DNA from: Agromyces sp. Leaf222
GTDB lineage: Bacteria; Actinomycetota; Actinomycetes; Actinomycetales; Microbacteriaceae
NCBI RefSeq assembly: GCF_001421565.1
Contig: NZ_LMKQ01000001.1
Coordinates: 929,651 to 993,650, forward strand
Direction: 5' to 3'
DNA: 64,000 nt
Every line of letters starts with the position of its first letter. Within the stretch, counting starts at the first letter, position 1. The translations under genes were made by a program, and so were the position numbers. This document shows positions 25,945 through 34,698 of the stretch, piece by piece. The notes below the pieces were generated by a model. It ran no database searches. It was not told the origin of the DNA and saw only the letters and a program-made list of their open reading frames with translations.

Positions 25945-26855
25945 CGCTCGCCGCCGAGCCATGGGCGCCGTGCAGCGACCGCGCCCGCGAGCGGAGCGAT
26001 CCGCTCGCGGGCACCGCGCCGCGCGGCATGCGGTGGCTGCTGCTCGAGGTGGCGACCAGCTGGGGCCCGAACGCCCTGCTCGATGCGCCGTTCGACCGGG
26101 AGCTCGGTCGGCGCATCGTGCGGCGTGCGGAGGCGGCCGACCTGCGCATCCTCGCCATCCGGCGGCCGGGCCGGCGGGTGCCGCCGGCCGTGCAGCGGTG
26201 GGCGATCGTCGACTCCCGCCCGGGCAGCGAGTCGATCGCCTGGGGCGAGGCGACGGATGCCGCGGCGCTCCTCGAGATTCCGCTCGACGGTTCGGCGGGC
26301 AGGCCGTCGACCGAGCCGATCTACGCGGTGTGCGCCCATGGCCGGCACGACCGCTGCTGCGCGGTGCGCGGACGCCGGGTCGCCGCCGCGCTCGCCGCCG
26401 CCCGACCCGAGCAGACGTGGGAGTGCTCGCACGTCGGTGGCGATCGCTTCGCCGGCACGATGGTCGTGTTCCCGCACGGGCTGTACTACGGCTACGCCGA
26501 CGACGGCGACCCCGTGCGCATCGCCGACGCGTTCGACGCCGGGCGCGTGGTGCCCGACCGGCTGCGGGGGCGGAGCTCGCTCAGCCACCCCGTGCAGGCG
26601 GCGCAGCACTACGCGCGGCAGGAGTTCGGCGACGATCGCATCGGCGCGTACCCGCCGCTCGAGCAGGTCGCGACCGACGGCGGATGGCGCGTGCGGCTCG
26701 GACTCGGCGGCGCCGGTGACCTCGCCGATGACGGCTCGGTCGTGGTGGACCTCGCCGAGGAGGCCTCGTCGCCGCTGCTCTCGACGTGCGCCGCGACGCG
26801 CCTCGTGCAGGTTCGGCAGTACGGCCTGCGCGGCATCGGCCGACGCGGGGCCTGA
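25941..26855 (+). CDS. Sucrase-ferredoxin-like (thioredoxin-like [2Fe-2S]) protein
   Basis: This 304-residue protein of the sucrase/ferredoxin-like family shows its cysteine pattern CAHGRHDRCCAVRG near residues 131-144 and WECSHVGGDRFAGT near 166-179. Members bind a [2Fe-2S] cluster on a thioredoxin-like fold, and their reactions are unknown. The start overlaps the oxygenase stop by four bases. In this setting it could supply electrons to, or repair, the iron oxygenase. The family name is historical and does not imply sucrase activity. Confidence 0.83.
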   Translation: MTLAAEPWAPCSDRARERSDPLAGTAPRGMRWLLLEVATSWGPNALLDAPFDRELGRRIVRRAEAADLRILAIRRPGRRVPPAVQRWAIVDSRPGSESIAWGEATDAAALLEIPLDGSAGRPSTEPIYAVCAHGRHDRCCAVRGRRVAAALAAARPEQTWECSHVGGDRFAGTMVVFPHGLYYGYADDGDPVRIADAFDAGRVVPDRLRGRSSLSHPVQAAQHYARQEFGDDRIGAYPPLEQVATDGGWRVRLGLGGAGDLADDGSVVVDLAEEASSPLLSTCAATRLVQVRQYGLRGIGRRGA

Positions 26856-26871
26856 CCGATAGTCTCCCGAC

Positions 26872-29277
26872 ATGAGCGCGACGGATGTCGAGACCCCGAC
26901 CGGCCTCACCACCGCCGAGGTGGCGCAGCGCGTCGCCGACGGGCGCACGAACGCATTCACGCAGCAGTCGAGCCGCAGCGTGGCGAGCATCATCCGCGCG
27001 AACGTGCTCACGCTGTTCAACGGCATCATCGCGGCCTGTTTCCTCGTGCTGCTGCTCCTCGGGCGCTGGCAGGACGCGCTGTTCGGCATCAGTGCGATCG
27101 CGAACACCGTCATCGGCTCCGTGCAGGAGTTCCGCGCCAAGGCCGCCCTCGACAAGCTCGCCCTGCTGCACGCGCCGCGGGCGCGGGTGCGACGCGACGC
27201 CGAGGTCGCCGAGGTCGCCGTGGCGGAGGTCGTGGTCGACGACCTGCTCGTGCTGCGCGCCGGCGACCAGGTTCCGGCCGACGCCCGCGTCGTGACATCC
27301 GCTCACCTGCAGCTCGACGAGTCGATGCTCACGGGCGAGTCCGACGCGGTCGACAAGGTGCCCGGCGACGAGGTGCTGTCGGGGTCGGTGGTGATCGCCG
27401 GCGAGGGCGAGGCGGTCGTAGTGCGCGCCGGCGCCGACTCGTTCGCGAACTCCCTCGCCGCGGAGGCGAAGAAGTTCTCGCTCGTCGCGAGCGAACTGCG
27501 TTCGTCGATCGACAAGGTGCTGCGCGTCGTGAGCTGGATCGTCGGGCCGATCGCGCTGCTCGTCTTCAACGCCCAGATCTTCGTGTTCGGCGGCTGGGAG
27601 AAGGCCTTCGAGTCCGGCGACTGGCGCCAGGCGGCGGTGAACACGATCGCGGCCCTCGTCGCGATGATCCCCCTCGGACTCGTGCTCATGACGAGCATCG
27701 CCTTCGCCGTCGGAGCCGTGAAGCTCGCCAGGCAGCAGGTGCTCGTGCAGGAGCTCGCCGCGGTCGAGGGGCTCGCCCGTGTCGACCTCATCTGCCTCGA
27801 CAAGACCGGCACGCTCACCGAGGGCAGCATCGTCTTCGATGCCGAGCATCCGCTCGCTCCGGATGCCGCGCCCGCCGGGTGGCGTGCGGCACTCGCCTGG
27901 TACGGCGCCGAGCCCGACGCGAACGCCACCGCACGCTGCCTCGCCGAGCCGTACTCGGAGGCGCCGTCGGCCGCGCCGGTCGCGCGCATCCCGTTCTCGT
28001 CGGCGCGCAAGTGGAGCGCGGTCGCCTTCGCCGAGGGCGCGGATGCCGCGGGCAGCTGGGTGCTCGGCGGGCCCGAGATGGTCTTCCCCGACGACCGGCT
28101 CGCGGGCGACGCGCGGCGGCTCGCGGCATCCGGACTCCGCACCCTCGTGCTCGCGCACAGCACGGCACCCCTCGACGAGGAGGCCGAGTCGCTGCCCGAC
28201 GGACTCGAGGCGGTCGCGCTGCTCACGTTCCGCGAGCGCATCAGGTCGGATGCCGCGGAGACGCTCGCGTACTTCGCCGAGCAGGGCGTGGCCGTGCGCA
28301 TCATCTCGGGCGACAACCCCGACACGGTCGCCGCGATCGCGCGCACGGTGGGCCTCGATGCGCCGGGCGGCTTCGACGCGCGGCAGCTGCCCGAGGACCC
28401 CGCCGAGCTCGCCGAGGTGCTGCAGCAGCACCTCGTCTTCGGACGCGTGACGCCGCAGCAGAAGAAGGCGATCGTCGTCGCGCTGAAGCAGGCGGGCCAC
28501 ACCGTCGCGATGACCGGCGACGGCGTCAACGACGCGCTCGCGATCAAGGAGGCCGACATCGGCATCGCCATGGAGTCGGGCGCCGCAGCGACGAAGGCGG
28601 TCGCGCGCATCGTGCTGCTCGACGGGCGGTTCTCGCACCTGCCGCGGGTCGTCGCCGAAGGGCGGCAGGTGATCGCGAACATCGAGCGCGTCTCGATGCT
28701 GTTCCTCACGAAGACGGTCTACGCGACCGGGCTCGCGGTGCTCTTCGGGGCGTTCGTGCTCGAGTTCCCGTTCCTGCCGCGGCAGCTGTCGGTGATCGAC
28801 GGGCTCACGATCGGCCTGCCCGCCTTCTTCCTCGCGCTCATGCCGAACGCGCGGCGCTACGTGCCGGGGTTCCTGCGGCGCTCACTGAGCTTCGCGATCC
28901 CGGCCGGCGTCGTCGTCGCGCTCGCGCTCTTCGTCTACAGCTGGCTCGCGACGCAGGCCGGCATCGGCCAGGACGAGCTGCGCACCGGCTCGACGCTCCT
29001 GCTGACGGTCATCGGACTCTGGGTGCTCACGGTGCTCTCACGACCGATCGACGGCTGGAAGATCCTCATCATCGGCTCGATGATGCTCGGGCTGATCGTG
29101 GTCTACTCGGTGCCGCTCATCACGGAGTTCCTCGTGTTCGTCGATCCGTCGATCGTCACGGCGGCCCTGGTGCTGGTGGTCGCCGTCGTGGCCATCTCGG
29201 CGATCGAGGTCATCCGCTTCTTCCACCTGCGCTATGTGCGAAGAACCGCGCGGTTCGACCCGTCCACAGCACCGTGA
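26872..29277 (+). CDS. Cation-transporting P-type ATPase, CtpE-like
   Basis: This 801-residue P-type ATPase resembles mycobacterial CtpE, which takes part in calcium transport. It shows the actuator loop TGES (154-157), the phosphorylation site D310 in DKTGT, and TGDGVND (548-554); membrane segments lie near 45-85, 220-290 and 620-790. Oddly, the conserved PEGL of the fourth membrane helix reads P267-L-G-L270: the ion-coordinating glutamate is leucine. The start fits a leaderless transcript (TAGTCT, six bases, ATG). The transported ion should not be assumed to be calcium. The 3' end overlaps a convergent gene by 68 bases. Confidence 0.87.
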   Translation: MSATDVETPTGLTTAEVAQRVADGRTNAFTQQSSRSVASIIRANVLTLFNGIIAACFLVLLLLGRWQDALFGISAIANTVIGSVQEFRAKAALDKLALLHAPRARVRRDAEVAEVAVAEVVVDDLLVLRAGDQVPADARVVTSAHLQLDESMLTGESDAVDKVPGDEVLSGSVVIAGEGEAVVVRAGADSFANSLAAEAKKFSLVASELRSSIDKVLRVVSWIVGPIALLVFNAQIFVFGGWEKAFESGDWRQAAVNTIAALVAMIPLGLVLMTSIAFAVGAVKLARQQVLVQELAAVEGLARVDLICLDKTGTLTEGSIVFDAEHPLAPDAAPAGWRAALAWYGAEPDANATARCLAEPYSEAPSAAPVARIPFSSARKWSAVAFAEGADAAGSWVLGGPEMVFPDDRLAGDARRLAASGLRTLVLAHSTAPLDEEAESLPDGLEAVALLTFRERIRSDAAETLAYFAEQGVAVRIISGDNPDTVAAIARTVGLDAPGGFDARQLPEDPAELAEVLQQHLVFGRVTPQQKKAIVVALKQAGHTVAMTGDGVNDALAIKEADIGIAMESGAAATKAVARIVLLDGRFSHLPRVVAEGRQVIANIERVSMLFLTKTVYATGLAVLFGAFVLEFPFLPRQLSVIDGLTIGLPAFFLALMPNARRYVPGFLRRSLSFAIPAGVVVALALFVYSWLATQAGIGQDELRTGSTLLLTVIGLWVLTVLSRPIDGWKILIIGSMMLGLIVVYSVPLITEFLVFVDPSIVTAALVLVVAVVAISAIEVIRFFHLRYVRRTARFDPSTAP

Positions 29278-29662
29278 CGGCGGCCGCCACGAGCACGAGG
29301 TCGACGATGACGAACCACTGGTCGGGCGACGCGAAGAGGATCACGACGTCGAGCGCGATCGTGACGCCGAGCAGCGCCGTCACGAGCACGCGGGCGTCGC
29401 GCCGGGCTCGGGTGAGCCCGGAGGCGATGGTGATCACGAACAGGCCGAGCAGCACGATGCACGCTCCGACGATCGTCACGACGAGGCGTTCGGCGTCGTT
29501 CGTATCGGGCAGGTAGCGACCGAACATCACCGCGATGCCCGCAATGACCTGCGCGACGCCCGTGAGGTAGCCGAGCACCACCGCGACGACGAGCTCGGGC
29601 GGCGGGCGATGCGGCGCCGTCGGCGAGGACTCCGCCGTCGCGTCGTCGGTCTGCTCGGTCAT
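29210..29662 (-). CDS. Small membrane protein with four hydrophobic segments
   Basis: I do not recognise a named family. The 150-residue protein has an acidic N-terminus and four hydrophobic stretches (VVAVVLGYLTGVAQVIAGIAVM, VVTIVGACIVLLGLFVITIA, VLVTALLGVTIALDVVILF and VIVDLVLVAAAVTVLW). Its last 22 codons run antisense to the end of the P-type ATPase gene. A link to the ATPase is possible but not shown. Confidence 0.7.
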   Translation of the reverse strand: MTEQTDDATAESSPTAPHRPPPELVVAVVLGYLTGVAQVIAGIAVMFGRYLPDTNDAERLVVTIVGACIVLLGLFVITIASGLTRARRDARVLVTALLGVTIALDVVILFASPDQWFVIVDLVLVAAAVTVLWTGRTARFFAHSAGGRSG

Positions 29663-29809
29663 ACGGGCGACCTTAGCGCCGGGCGGCCGCCCGCGGCATC
29701 CGGAACCGCAGCGAGGCAGCATCCGTGCGGTGAATCCGTCGGCGATCACGACCCGGGCGGATACCGCAAGGGCTGGCAGCGGCGCGGCATCCGGGCATAG
29801 CGTCGAGGC

Positions 29810-30283
29810 ATGACGATCGACAACGGACCCAAGCCGAACGTGTTCGACCTCGAGACGGCGACGAAGCAGAACGAGAACTACCGAACCGTCGCCTGGAGCG
29901 GCAAGTACCTGCAGGTGACGCTCATGTCGATTCCCGTGGGGGAGTCGATCGGGCTCGAGGCGCACCCCGAGACCGACCAGTTCCTGCGGCTCGACGCCGG
30001 CCGCGGACTCGTGAAGATGGGCCCGTCGGAGCACGACCTCCCCATTCAGGAGGAGGTCTCCGACGGCTGGAGCATCCAGGTGCCCGCCGGCACGTGGCAC
30101 GACGTCGAGAACATCGGCGACGAGCCCATGCGCCTCTACGTCGTCTACGCCCCCGTGCACCACGCGGCGGGCATCGTGCAGGCCACGAAGGGCGACGCCG
30201 ATCGCGACGAGGAGTCCGGTGTCGACGAGCCGCCGTCGTGGGCTGTCGAGCCCGAAGAGGGCAAGCCCGACGAGCACGCCTGA
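29810..30283 (+). CDS. Cupin-domain protein
   Basis: This 157-residue single-cupin protein has metal-type residues: first motif with EAHPETDQFLRLDAGRG, second with PAGTWHDVENIG. It resembles small cupins annotated as mannose-6-phosphate-isomerase-like. The tail is acidic and disordered. The start fits a leaderless transcript (TAGCGT, six bases, ATG). The activity is unknown. Confidence 0.85.
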   Translation: MTIDNGPKPNVFDLETATKQNENYRTVAWSGKYLQVTLMSIPVGESIGLEAHPETDQFLRLDAGRGLVKMGPSEHDLPIQEEVSDGWSIQVPAGTWHDVENIGDEPMRLYVVYAPVHHAAGIVQATKGDADRDEESGVDEPPSWAVEPEEGKPDEHA

Positions 30284-30345
30284 TCCGGCCGCCTGCGCCC
30301 GGACTCTCGCGCCTGGGCGCTCAAGGCCGGGCGCTCAGGGTTGGG

Positions 30346-30546
30346 CTAGGGACGGTCGAGCATCGTGAGTTCGAAGACCGGATGCCGGTCGGCCTCCGCA
30401 GCGAAGGCCGCGGGCGGGTCGTCGGCCGCCGCCGTGAAGTACGGCAGCACGAGCGGGGCGACGGCGACGTAGCGCTTCAGCACCGGACCGACCTCGTCGG
30501 GCGAGGCCTCGCGAGTGGTGAATCGCCGGTCGGAAGTCTCGTCGGC
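30346..30546 (-). pseudogene. C-terminal remnant resembling a deazaflavin-dependent nitroreductase-family gene
   Basis: On the minus strand an open stretch of about 65 codons ends at TAG (30346-30348). It reads like the end of an actinobacterial nitroreductase/quinone-reductase family protein (core REASPDEVGPVLKRYVAVAP, then AFAAEADRHPVFELTMLD). There is no start codon or upstream part: the frame closes with TGA at a perfect inverted repeat (30518-30553). I therefore read it as a truncated gene. The family assignment is from memory of its C-terminal pattern and is uncertain. Confidence 0.45.
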
Positions 30547-30553
30547 GATTCAC
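30518..30553. repeat. Perfect 11-bp inverted repeat at the broken end of the remnant
   Basis: GTGAATCGCCG and CGGCGATTCAC surround a 14-base loop. It may be a terminator for the ASCH-domain gene, which is read through it from the right, or a scar left when the remnant lost its front. Confidence 0.6.
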
Positions 30554-30582
30554 GGGAGTTCAAGGGGTTGCGAGCGGATGGG

Positions 30583-31116
30583 TCAGTCGGCGACCTCGGC
30601 GGGCCACACGACGGTGAAGCGCTCGAGCACGATCTCGAGGTCGGGTGTCCAATCGGACCCGAGGCGCTGGGTCGCTCGTCGCCAGTACCGGATGTGCGCG
30701 TCGCGCCACCACGCGAGTGAGCGATCACCCTCGCCCTCGTCGTACGCGAAGGCCTCGTCGACCTGATCGACCGTCGCGATGCGGAGTTCCGTACTGCGGA
30801 GGATGGCGCGGGGCCGCCCGAACGAGTCGCAGGCGATCCAGTGGCTGCCGACGCGCGGGAGCGGTTGCCCCTCGGCCTCGAACTCGACGACGAGGCTCGC
30901 CGTCGCCCGCTTGGTCCCCTCGAGCACGAGTCCGATGAGCTCGTCGGTGAGGTCGGGATGATCGCCGAACTGCTCGACCGAAGGCGGCTCGGCATCGGTC
31001 GCGCGCGCGGGCAGAGCCGTTCGGTACGCCTCCCACAGTTCGGCCGCGGCGGCACGATCGACCGGGGCGTTGGCGGCGAGGCCGGCGGCGGACGTGTCGG
31101 TGGGGGGAGTCTCCAT
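30583..31116 (-). CDS. ASCH-domain protein
   Basis: This 177-residue protein has an ASCH domain, a small RNA-binding-like barrel: LVLEGTKRATASLVVEFEAEG is the conserved GxKxxT region, followed by IACDSFGRPRAILRSTEL. Family members process modified nucleosides or bind RNA. The ATG at 31116 was preferred to an upstream in-frame start because the domain begins normally from it; no clear ribosome site is visible. Confidence 0.82.
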   Translation of the reverse strand: METPPTDTSAAGLAANAPVDRAAAAELWEAYRTALPARATDAEPPSVEQFGDHPDLTDELIGLVLEGTKRATASLVVEFEAEGQPLPRVGSHWIACDSFGRPRAILRSTELRIATVDQVDEAFAYDEGEGDRSLAWWRDAHIRYWRRATQRLGSDWTPDLEIVLERFTVVWPAEVAD

Positions 31117-31141
31117 ACGAGCCAGTCTTGCAGGCGCGGAT

Positions 31142-31453
31142 TCAGCCCGGTTCGCTTGCACGGATCCGCCCGCGCAGGAACGGCAGCGCGGGTGCCCGGT
31201 AGGTGAGCGCCGGGGCGTGGTGCGGCTCGAGCGCGACCTCCGCCTGCCCGAAGCGCCAGACGCGGTTGAAGAGGTAGACGCCGACGATCACGTTCTCTTC
31301 GGCGGCGACCTGCCAGGTGCCGACGCCCCACTGCGCGGGCTGCCCGCGCTCGCCGATGACGAGGGTCGGCCTGATGCCCCAGTAGAGCGCGTACCACGGC
31401 CGGTGCAGGGTCAGTTCGATGCGGCGGGTCGGCCTCGCGTCGGGGCCCGTCAC
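31142..31453 (-). CDS. Small protein of unknown function
   Basis: I do not recognise this 103-residue protein. It is rich in Trp, Arg and hydrophobic beta-like segments (LHRPWYALYWGIRPTLVIGE, ENVIVGVYLFNRVW). It starts from GTG, lies 55 bases after a membrane-protein gene on the same strand and 25 bases before the ASCH gene, so it may be part of the same transcript. Confidence 0.6.
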   Translation of the reverse strand: MTGPDARPTRRIELTLHRPWYALYWGIRPTLVIGERGQPAQWGVGTWQVAAEENVIVGVYLFNRVWRFGQAEVALEPHHAPALTYRAPALPFLRGRIRASEPG

Positions 31454-31508
31454 CGATCGGCCGGTGCGTGTGCGCGCCCGCCGTGCCGCGTCGACTGCTC
31501 GTGCATCG

Positions 31509-32183
31509 TCACTCCCGTTCGTCGTGCGCCCCGGCCAAGGCTAGCCGCCGCGGAGAGGATCGGGAGAGCCTGCGGAACGGGATGGCCGAGGCGACGATGA
31601 GCGTGCACATGAGGGCGAGGTCGAAGACCGCGAGCCAGGCGCCGCGCGGCGTCGTGAGCGCGAGCGCGCTGTCGCGCAGCAACGGGCCGGTCAGCAGTGC
31701 CCCGGCGAGCGAGATGCCGAACGCGAGCACCCCGCAGGCGATCCGAGTCCAGAGCGGGCGCCCGCCGCCGAGCGCGTAGCCGCCGCCGATCGCGGTGAGC
31801 GCCACGAGCACCGCTCCGCCGCCGAGCCCCTCGCGGAGGAAATCGGCCAGGGCGCCGGGGCGCAGCATCGGCGCGATCGCGAACGCCAGGGGGGCCGCGG
31901 CGCACCATCGCAGCATCCGTCGTTCGCGAACGGATGCCGCGGGGCCGACGCCCGAGGCCCAGCCGAACGCCGCCCCGACGAGCAGCCCGGGCAGCAGCAC
32001 GCCCTCGAACGTGCCCCATGAGAACGACGACGCTGGTCCGCTGAGCTCGGCCATCCACGCGCGCAGGGCGCCGGCCCAGGCGAGGCCTGCCGCCGCTCCG
32101 ACGGCGATGTGCGTCCAGCGGGCTCGCCGCGTCATCCATCTCGTGTCCGTGTCGCCCGGCTCGGCGACGGTGCGCTCGCTCAT
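31509..32183 (-). CDS. Polytopic membrane protein of unknown function
   Basis: The 224-residue protein has about six hydrophobic segments, starting with HIAVGAAAGLAWAGALRAWM, and short cytosolic ends. The second segment group (FEGVLLPGLLVGAAFGWASG) resembles several uncharacterised actinobacterial membrane proteins. No catalytic motif is seen. Confidence 0.7.
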   Translation of the reverse strand: MSERTVAEPGDTDTRWMTRRARWTHIAVGAAAGLAWAGALRAWMAELSGPASSFSWGTFEGVLLPGLLVGAAFGWASGVGPAASVRERRMLRWCAAAPLAFAIAPMLRPGALADFLREGLGGGAVLVALTAIGGGYALGGGRPLWTRIACGVLAFGISLAGALLTGPLLRDSALALTTPRGAWLAVFDLALMCTLIVASAIPFRRLSRSSPRRLALAGAHDERE

Positions 32184-32278
32184 GGCTCCTCCTCGGTGGA
32201 ACGCTGACGACGGTACGCCGAGACCGCCTCCGCGGCATCCGGGTGTTCACCGACGGCGGGGCCGAATACGCTGCGAAC

Positions 32279-33358
32279 ATGACCACCGATCGCGAACTCG
32301 CTCGTTGGCGACTGCGCTCGCAGCGGCTCGCCGCATCCTCGGGCACGGCCGAGGAGGTCGTGCGCGCCCTCGGCGCCGTGCAGGCCGAGAACGCGTCGCA
32401 GTCGGCATGGGCGGTCGCGACCCGCACGGCCTCGCCCGCCCGGGTCGACCTCGCCGGCGCGCTCGTCGACGGTCGGGTGCTGCGCCTGCACGTGCTGCGC
32501 TCGACCTGGCACTACGTGCACGCCGACGACGCACTCTGGCTGCAGGAACTCACGAGGCCGCGGGTGATGCCGATCTTCGAGCAGCAGTTGCAGCCGATCG
32601 CCGACCGGGTCGAGGCGCTCGGCGAGGTCGTCGAGGCGATGCTCGCCGAATCGCCCGATCGGACGCGGCCGGAGGTCGCCGCTGCGCTCGCCGAACGAGA
32701 TGAAGAGCTCACGGGCCAGCAGCTCATGCTGCTGCTCGGCCGGCTCGAGGTGCTCGGCTTGGTGTGCAGCGGCGCGCCGCGCGACGGCGAGCACACCTAT
32801 GCGCTCCTCGCCGATCGCGTGCCCGACGTGCGCCGTCTCGACCGCGATGAGGCGCTCGCCGAGCTGGCGCTGCGGTACTTCACCGCGCACGGGCCCGCGA
32901 CGGAGCGCGACCTCGCATACTGGGCCACCCTCACCGTGACCGACGTGCGCAGAGGCATCGCGGCCGTGGTCGACCGGCTCGACTCCTTCGAGCACGACGG
33001 ACGCACCTACTGGCATGCGAGCGGCGACCTGCCGACATCCGCGGCGCCGACGGATGACGAGCCGGCCGGACACCTGCTGCAGGTGCTCGACGAGATGTAC
33101 CGCGGATACCAGGACTCGCGCTGGGTGCTCGATGCCGATGGCGTCGTGCCACGAGCCCGCGAGGCCGCGATCGGCATGGCCCTCGTCGACGGGCAGCTGG
33201 TCGCCGCCATGAAGCGGACGCTCACCGCGTCCTCCGTCAGGTTCGCGGTGCGGCCGTACCGACCGCTCCGGCCGCGCGAGGTCGACGCGGTTCAGGAGGC
33301 GGCAGACCGCTACGGCGCGTACCTCGGCCTCGAGGCGAGGGTCGAGCTCGACGGCTGA
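32279..33358 (+). CDS. Winged-helix DNA-binding domain protein (HTH_42/AlkX group)
   Basis: This 359-residue protein matches the large family of winged-helix proteins that begin LARWRLRSQRLA and contain VRALGAVQAENASQSAWAVA and STWHYVHADDALWL. Some relatives (AlkZ/YcaQ) are DNA glycosylases with a QxQ motif; here the nearest equivalent reads QAENASQ, so activity should not be assumed. The start fits a leaderless transcript (TACGCT, six bases, ATG). Confidence 0.82.
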   Translation: MTTDRELARWRLRSQRLAASSGTAEEVVRALGAVQAENASQSAWAVATRTASPARVDLAGALVDGRVLRLHVLRSTWHYVHADDALWLQELTRPRVMPIFEQQLQPIADRVEALGEVVEAMLAESPDRTRPEVAAALAERDEELTGQQLMLLLGRLEVLGLVCSGAPRDGEHTYALLADRVPDVRRLDRDEALAELALRYFTAHGPATERDLAYWATLTVTDVRRGIAAVVDRLDSFEHDGRTYWHASGDLPTSAAPTDDEPAGHLLQVLDEMYRGYQDSRWVLDADGVVPRAREAAIGMALVDGQLVAAMKRTLTASSVRFAVRPYRPLRPREVDAVQEAADRYGAYLGLEARVELDG

Positions 33359-33456
33359 CCCCTGACGGTCGGCGCCGGCGCACCCCGCGCAAGCGCCGAG
33401 GCGTCCGCGTGGGCCGGACCGTGACATCCGCCGCCCACCGGCGCATCGGCTGACGC

Positions 33457-33861
33457 TCAGATCGCGCGTATGCGGTTGTTGCGCTTGTCGTGGGTGAGCT
33501 CGGCGAGCCCGAGCGCCTCGAGCAGCGGGGGCAGGTACATGCCGAACCTGCCCCGGTAGCCCTTGCGCAGCCCGTACCAACCTCCGACGGGATTCGCCTC
33601 ATCGCGACCCCACGCCTCGACGGTGCCGGGTTGCGCCGGCTTCTGCTCGTCGGCGGCCCCGAGGTCGACCCAGTCGGCCTGCTCGCGCAGCCAGGCAGCG
33701 AGGTCGTCGACCGCGCTCAGACGGTACTTCAGGGTCGTCGATCCGACCTGGCACACGAGCGCCGGGGGATCGGCGTCCTCGTCGCGGTGCATCGTGTAGG
33801 CGCTCGTGCCCGGAGCCGTGCTGAGCTGCCACGGGTCGTCTGCGGATCCGGTTCCGGTCAT
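33457..33861 (-). CDS. Conserved actinobacterial protein of unknown function
   Basis: The 134-residue protein begins GTGSADDPWQLSTAPGTSAYTM and has a conserved-looking end (GWYGLRKGYRGRFGMYLPPL). I recall similar short proteins in many actinobacteria, with no function assigned. GGAGG precedes the ATG. No signal peptide or membrane segment is present. Confidence 0.7.
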   Translation of the reverse strand: MTGTGSADDPWQLSTAPGTSAYTMHRDEDADPPALVCQVGSTTLKYRLSAVDDLAAWLREQADWVDLGAADEQKPAQPGTVEAWGRDEANPVGGWYGLRKGYRGRFGMYLPPLLEALGLAELTHDKRNNRIRAI

Positions 33862-33897
33862 GGCGTCCTCCGATCGCGGGGTGCTGCGAGGCAGATG

Positions 33898-34692
33898 CTA
33901 CGCCCGCACGTCGGGCGCGGCCACAGCGGGTTCGTATGCCCGGCCGCCGGCGGCGAACCAGTCGTCGTAGCGCGTCGCCGCGATCGTCGCGTCGGGCCCG
34001 GGCAGGAGCTCGCGTTCGTCGAGGTCGGTGCCGAAGTACCGGGCCAACGGGTCGACGCGGACGTCGCGCAGGTCGCTGCGTTCGCGCAGGTGACGATGCA
34101 CGAGCTCCTCGAGCCGGAACTGCTCCGGCCCTGCGAACTCCACCATCCGGCCGAGCGGCGACCCGACGGCGGTCGAGGCCACCGCGGCGGCCACGTCGTC
34201 GGCGGCCATCGGCTGGAACAGCGCCTGCGAGAGCCGCACGACGTTGCGACTCGTGCCGGCATCCGCGATGTTCGCGATGAACTCGAAGAACTGGGTCGCG
34301 TGCACGATCGAGAACGGTCGGCCCGACTGCCGGATGAGCCGCTCCTGGGTCGCCTTCGCGGCGAAGTAGCCGCCCTCGGAGCCGGCGAGGCGATCCGTGC
34401 CGACGACCGAGAGCGCGACGTGGTGCGCCACGTCTGCCGCTGCGCCGTATGTCAACAGGTTCAACGTCGAGGCGTAGAAGAACTCGTTCGCGGCCGCCTC
34501 ATCGAGGTAGTCCGAGTTCGACACGTCGATGAGCGCCTCCGCACCGGCGAGGGCCTCTGCCAGGCCCTCGCCGGTGTAGGAGTTGACGCCCGTCGCACGC
34601 GAGGCGACGACGACGTCGTGGCCGTCGGCCTGGAGCCGTGCCACGAGCCGCGTGCCGATGAGGCCGGTGCCGCCGATGACTGCGATGCGCAT
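33898..34692 (-). CDS. NAD(P)-binding epimerase/NmrA-like protein, ECF41-associated copy 2
   Basis: This 264-residue atypical short-chain dehydrogenase has the nucleotide motif GGTGLIGTRLV near residues 7-17 and the conserved THFFEF-like segment VHATQFFEFIANIA. It is a tandem paralogue of the gene six bases upstream, and both lie downstream of an ECF41-type promoter and sigma gene. ECF41 sigma factors typically control such oxidoreductase/epimerase genes, although the reaction is not known. Confidence 0.85.
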   Translation of the reverse strand: MRIAVIGGTGLIGTRLVARLQADGHDVVVASRATGVNSYTGEGLAEALAGAEALIDVSNSDYLDEAAANEFFYASTLNLLTYGAAADVAHHVALSVVGTDRLAGSEGGYFAAKATQERLIRQSGRPFSIVHATQFFEFIANIADAGTSRNVVRLSQALFQPMAADDVAAAVASTAVGSPLGRMVEFAGPEQFRLEELVHRHLRERSDLRDVRVDPLARYFGTDLDERELLPGPDATIAATRYDDWFAAGGRAYEPAVAAPDVRA

Positions 34693-34698
34693 GGCTGG

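Noticed and set aside
30335..30553. A 72-codon minus-strand Arg-rich frame
   Set aside because: It is out of frame with the better-supported nitroreductase-like remnant and looks like a shadow.
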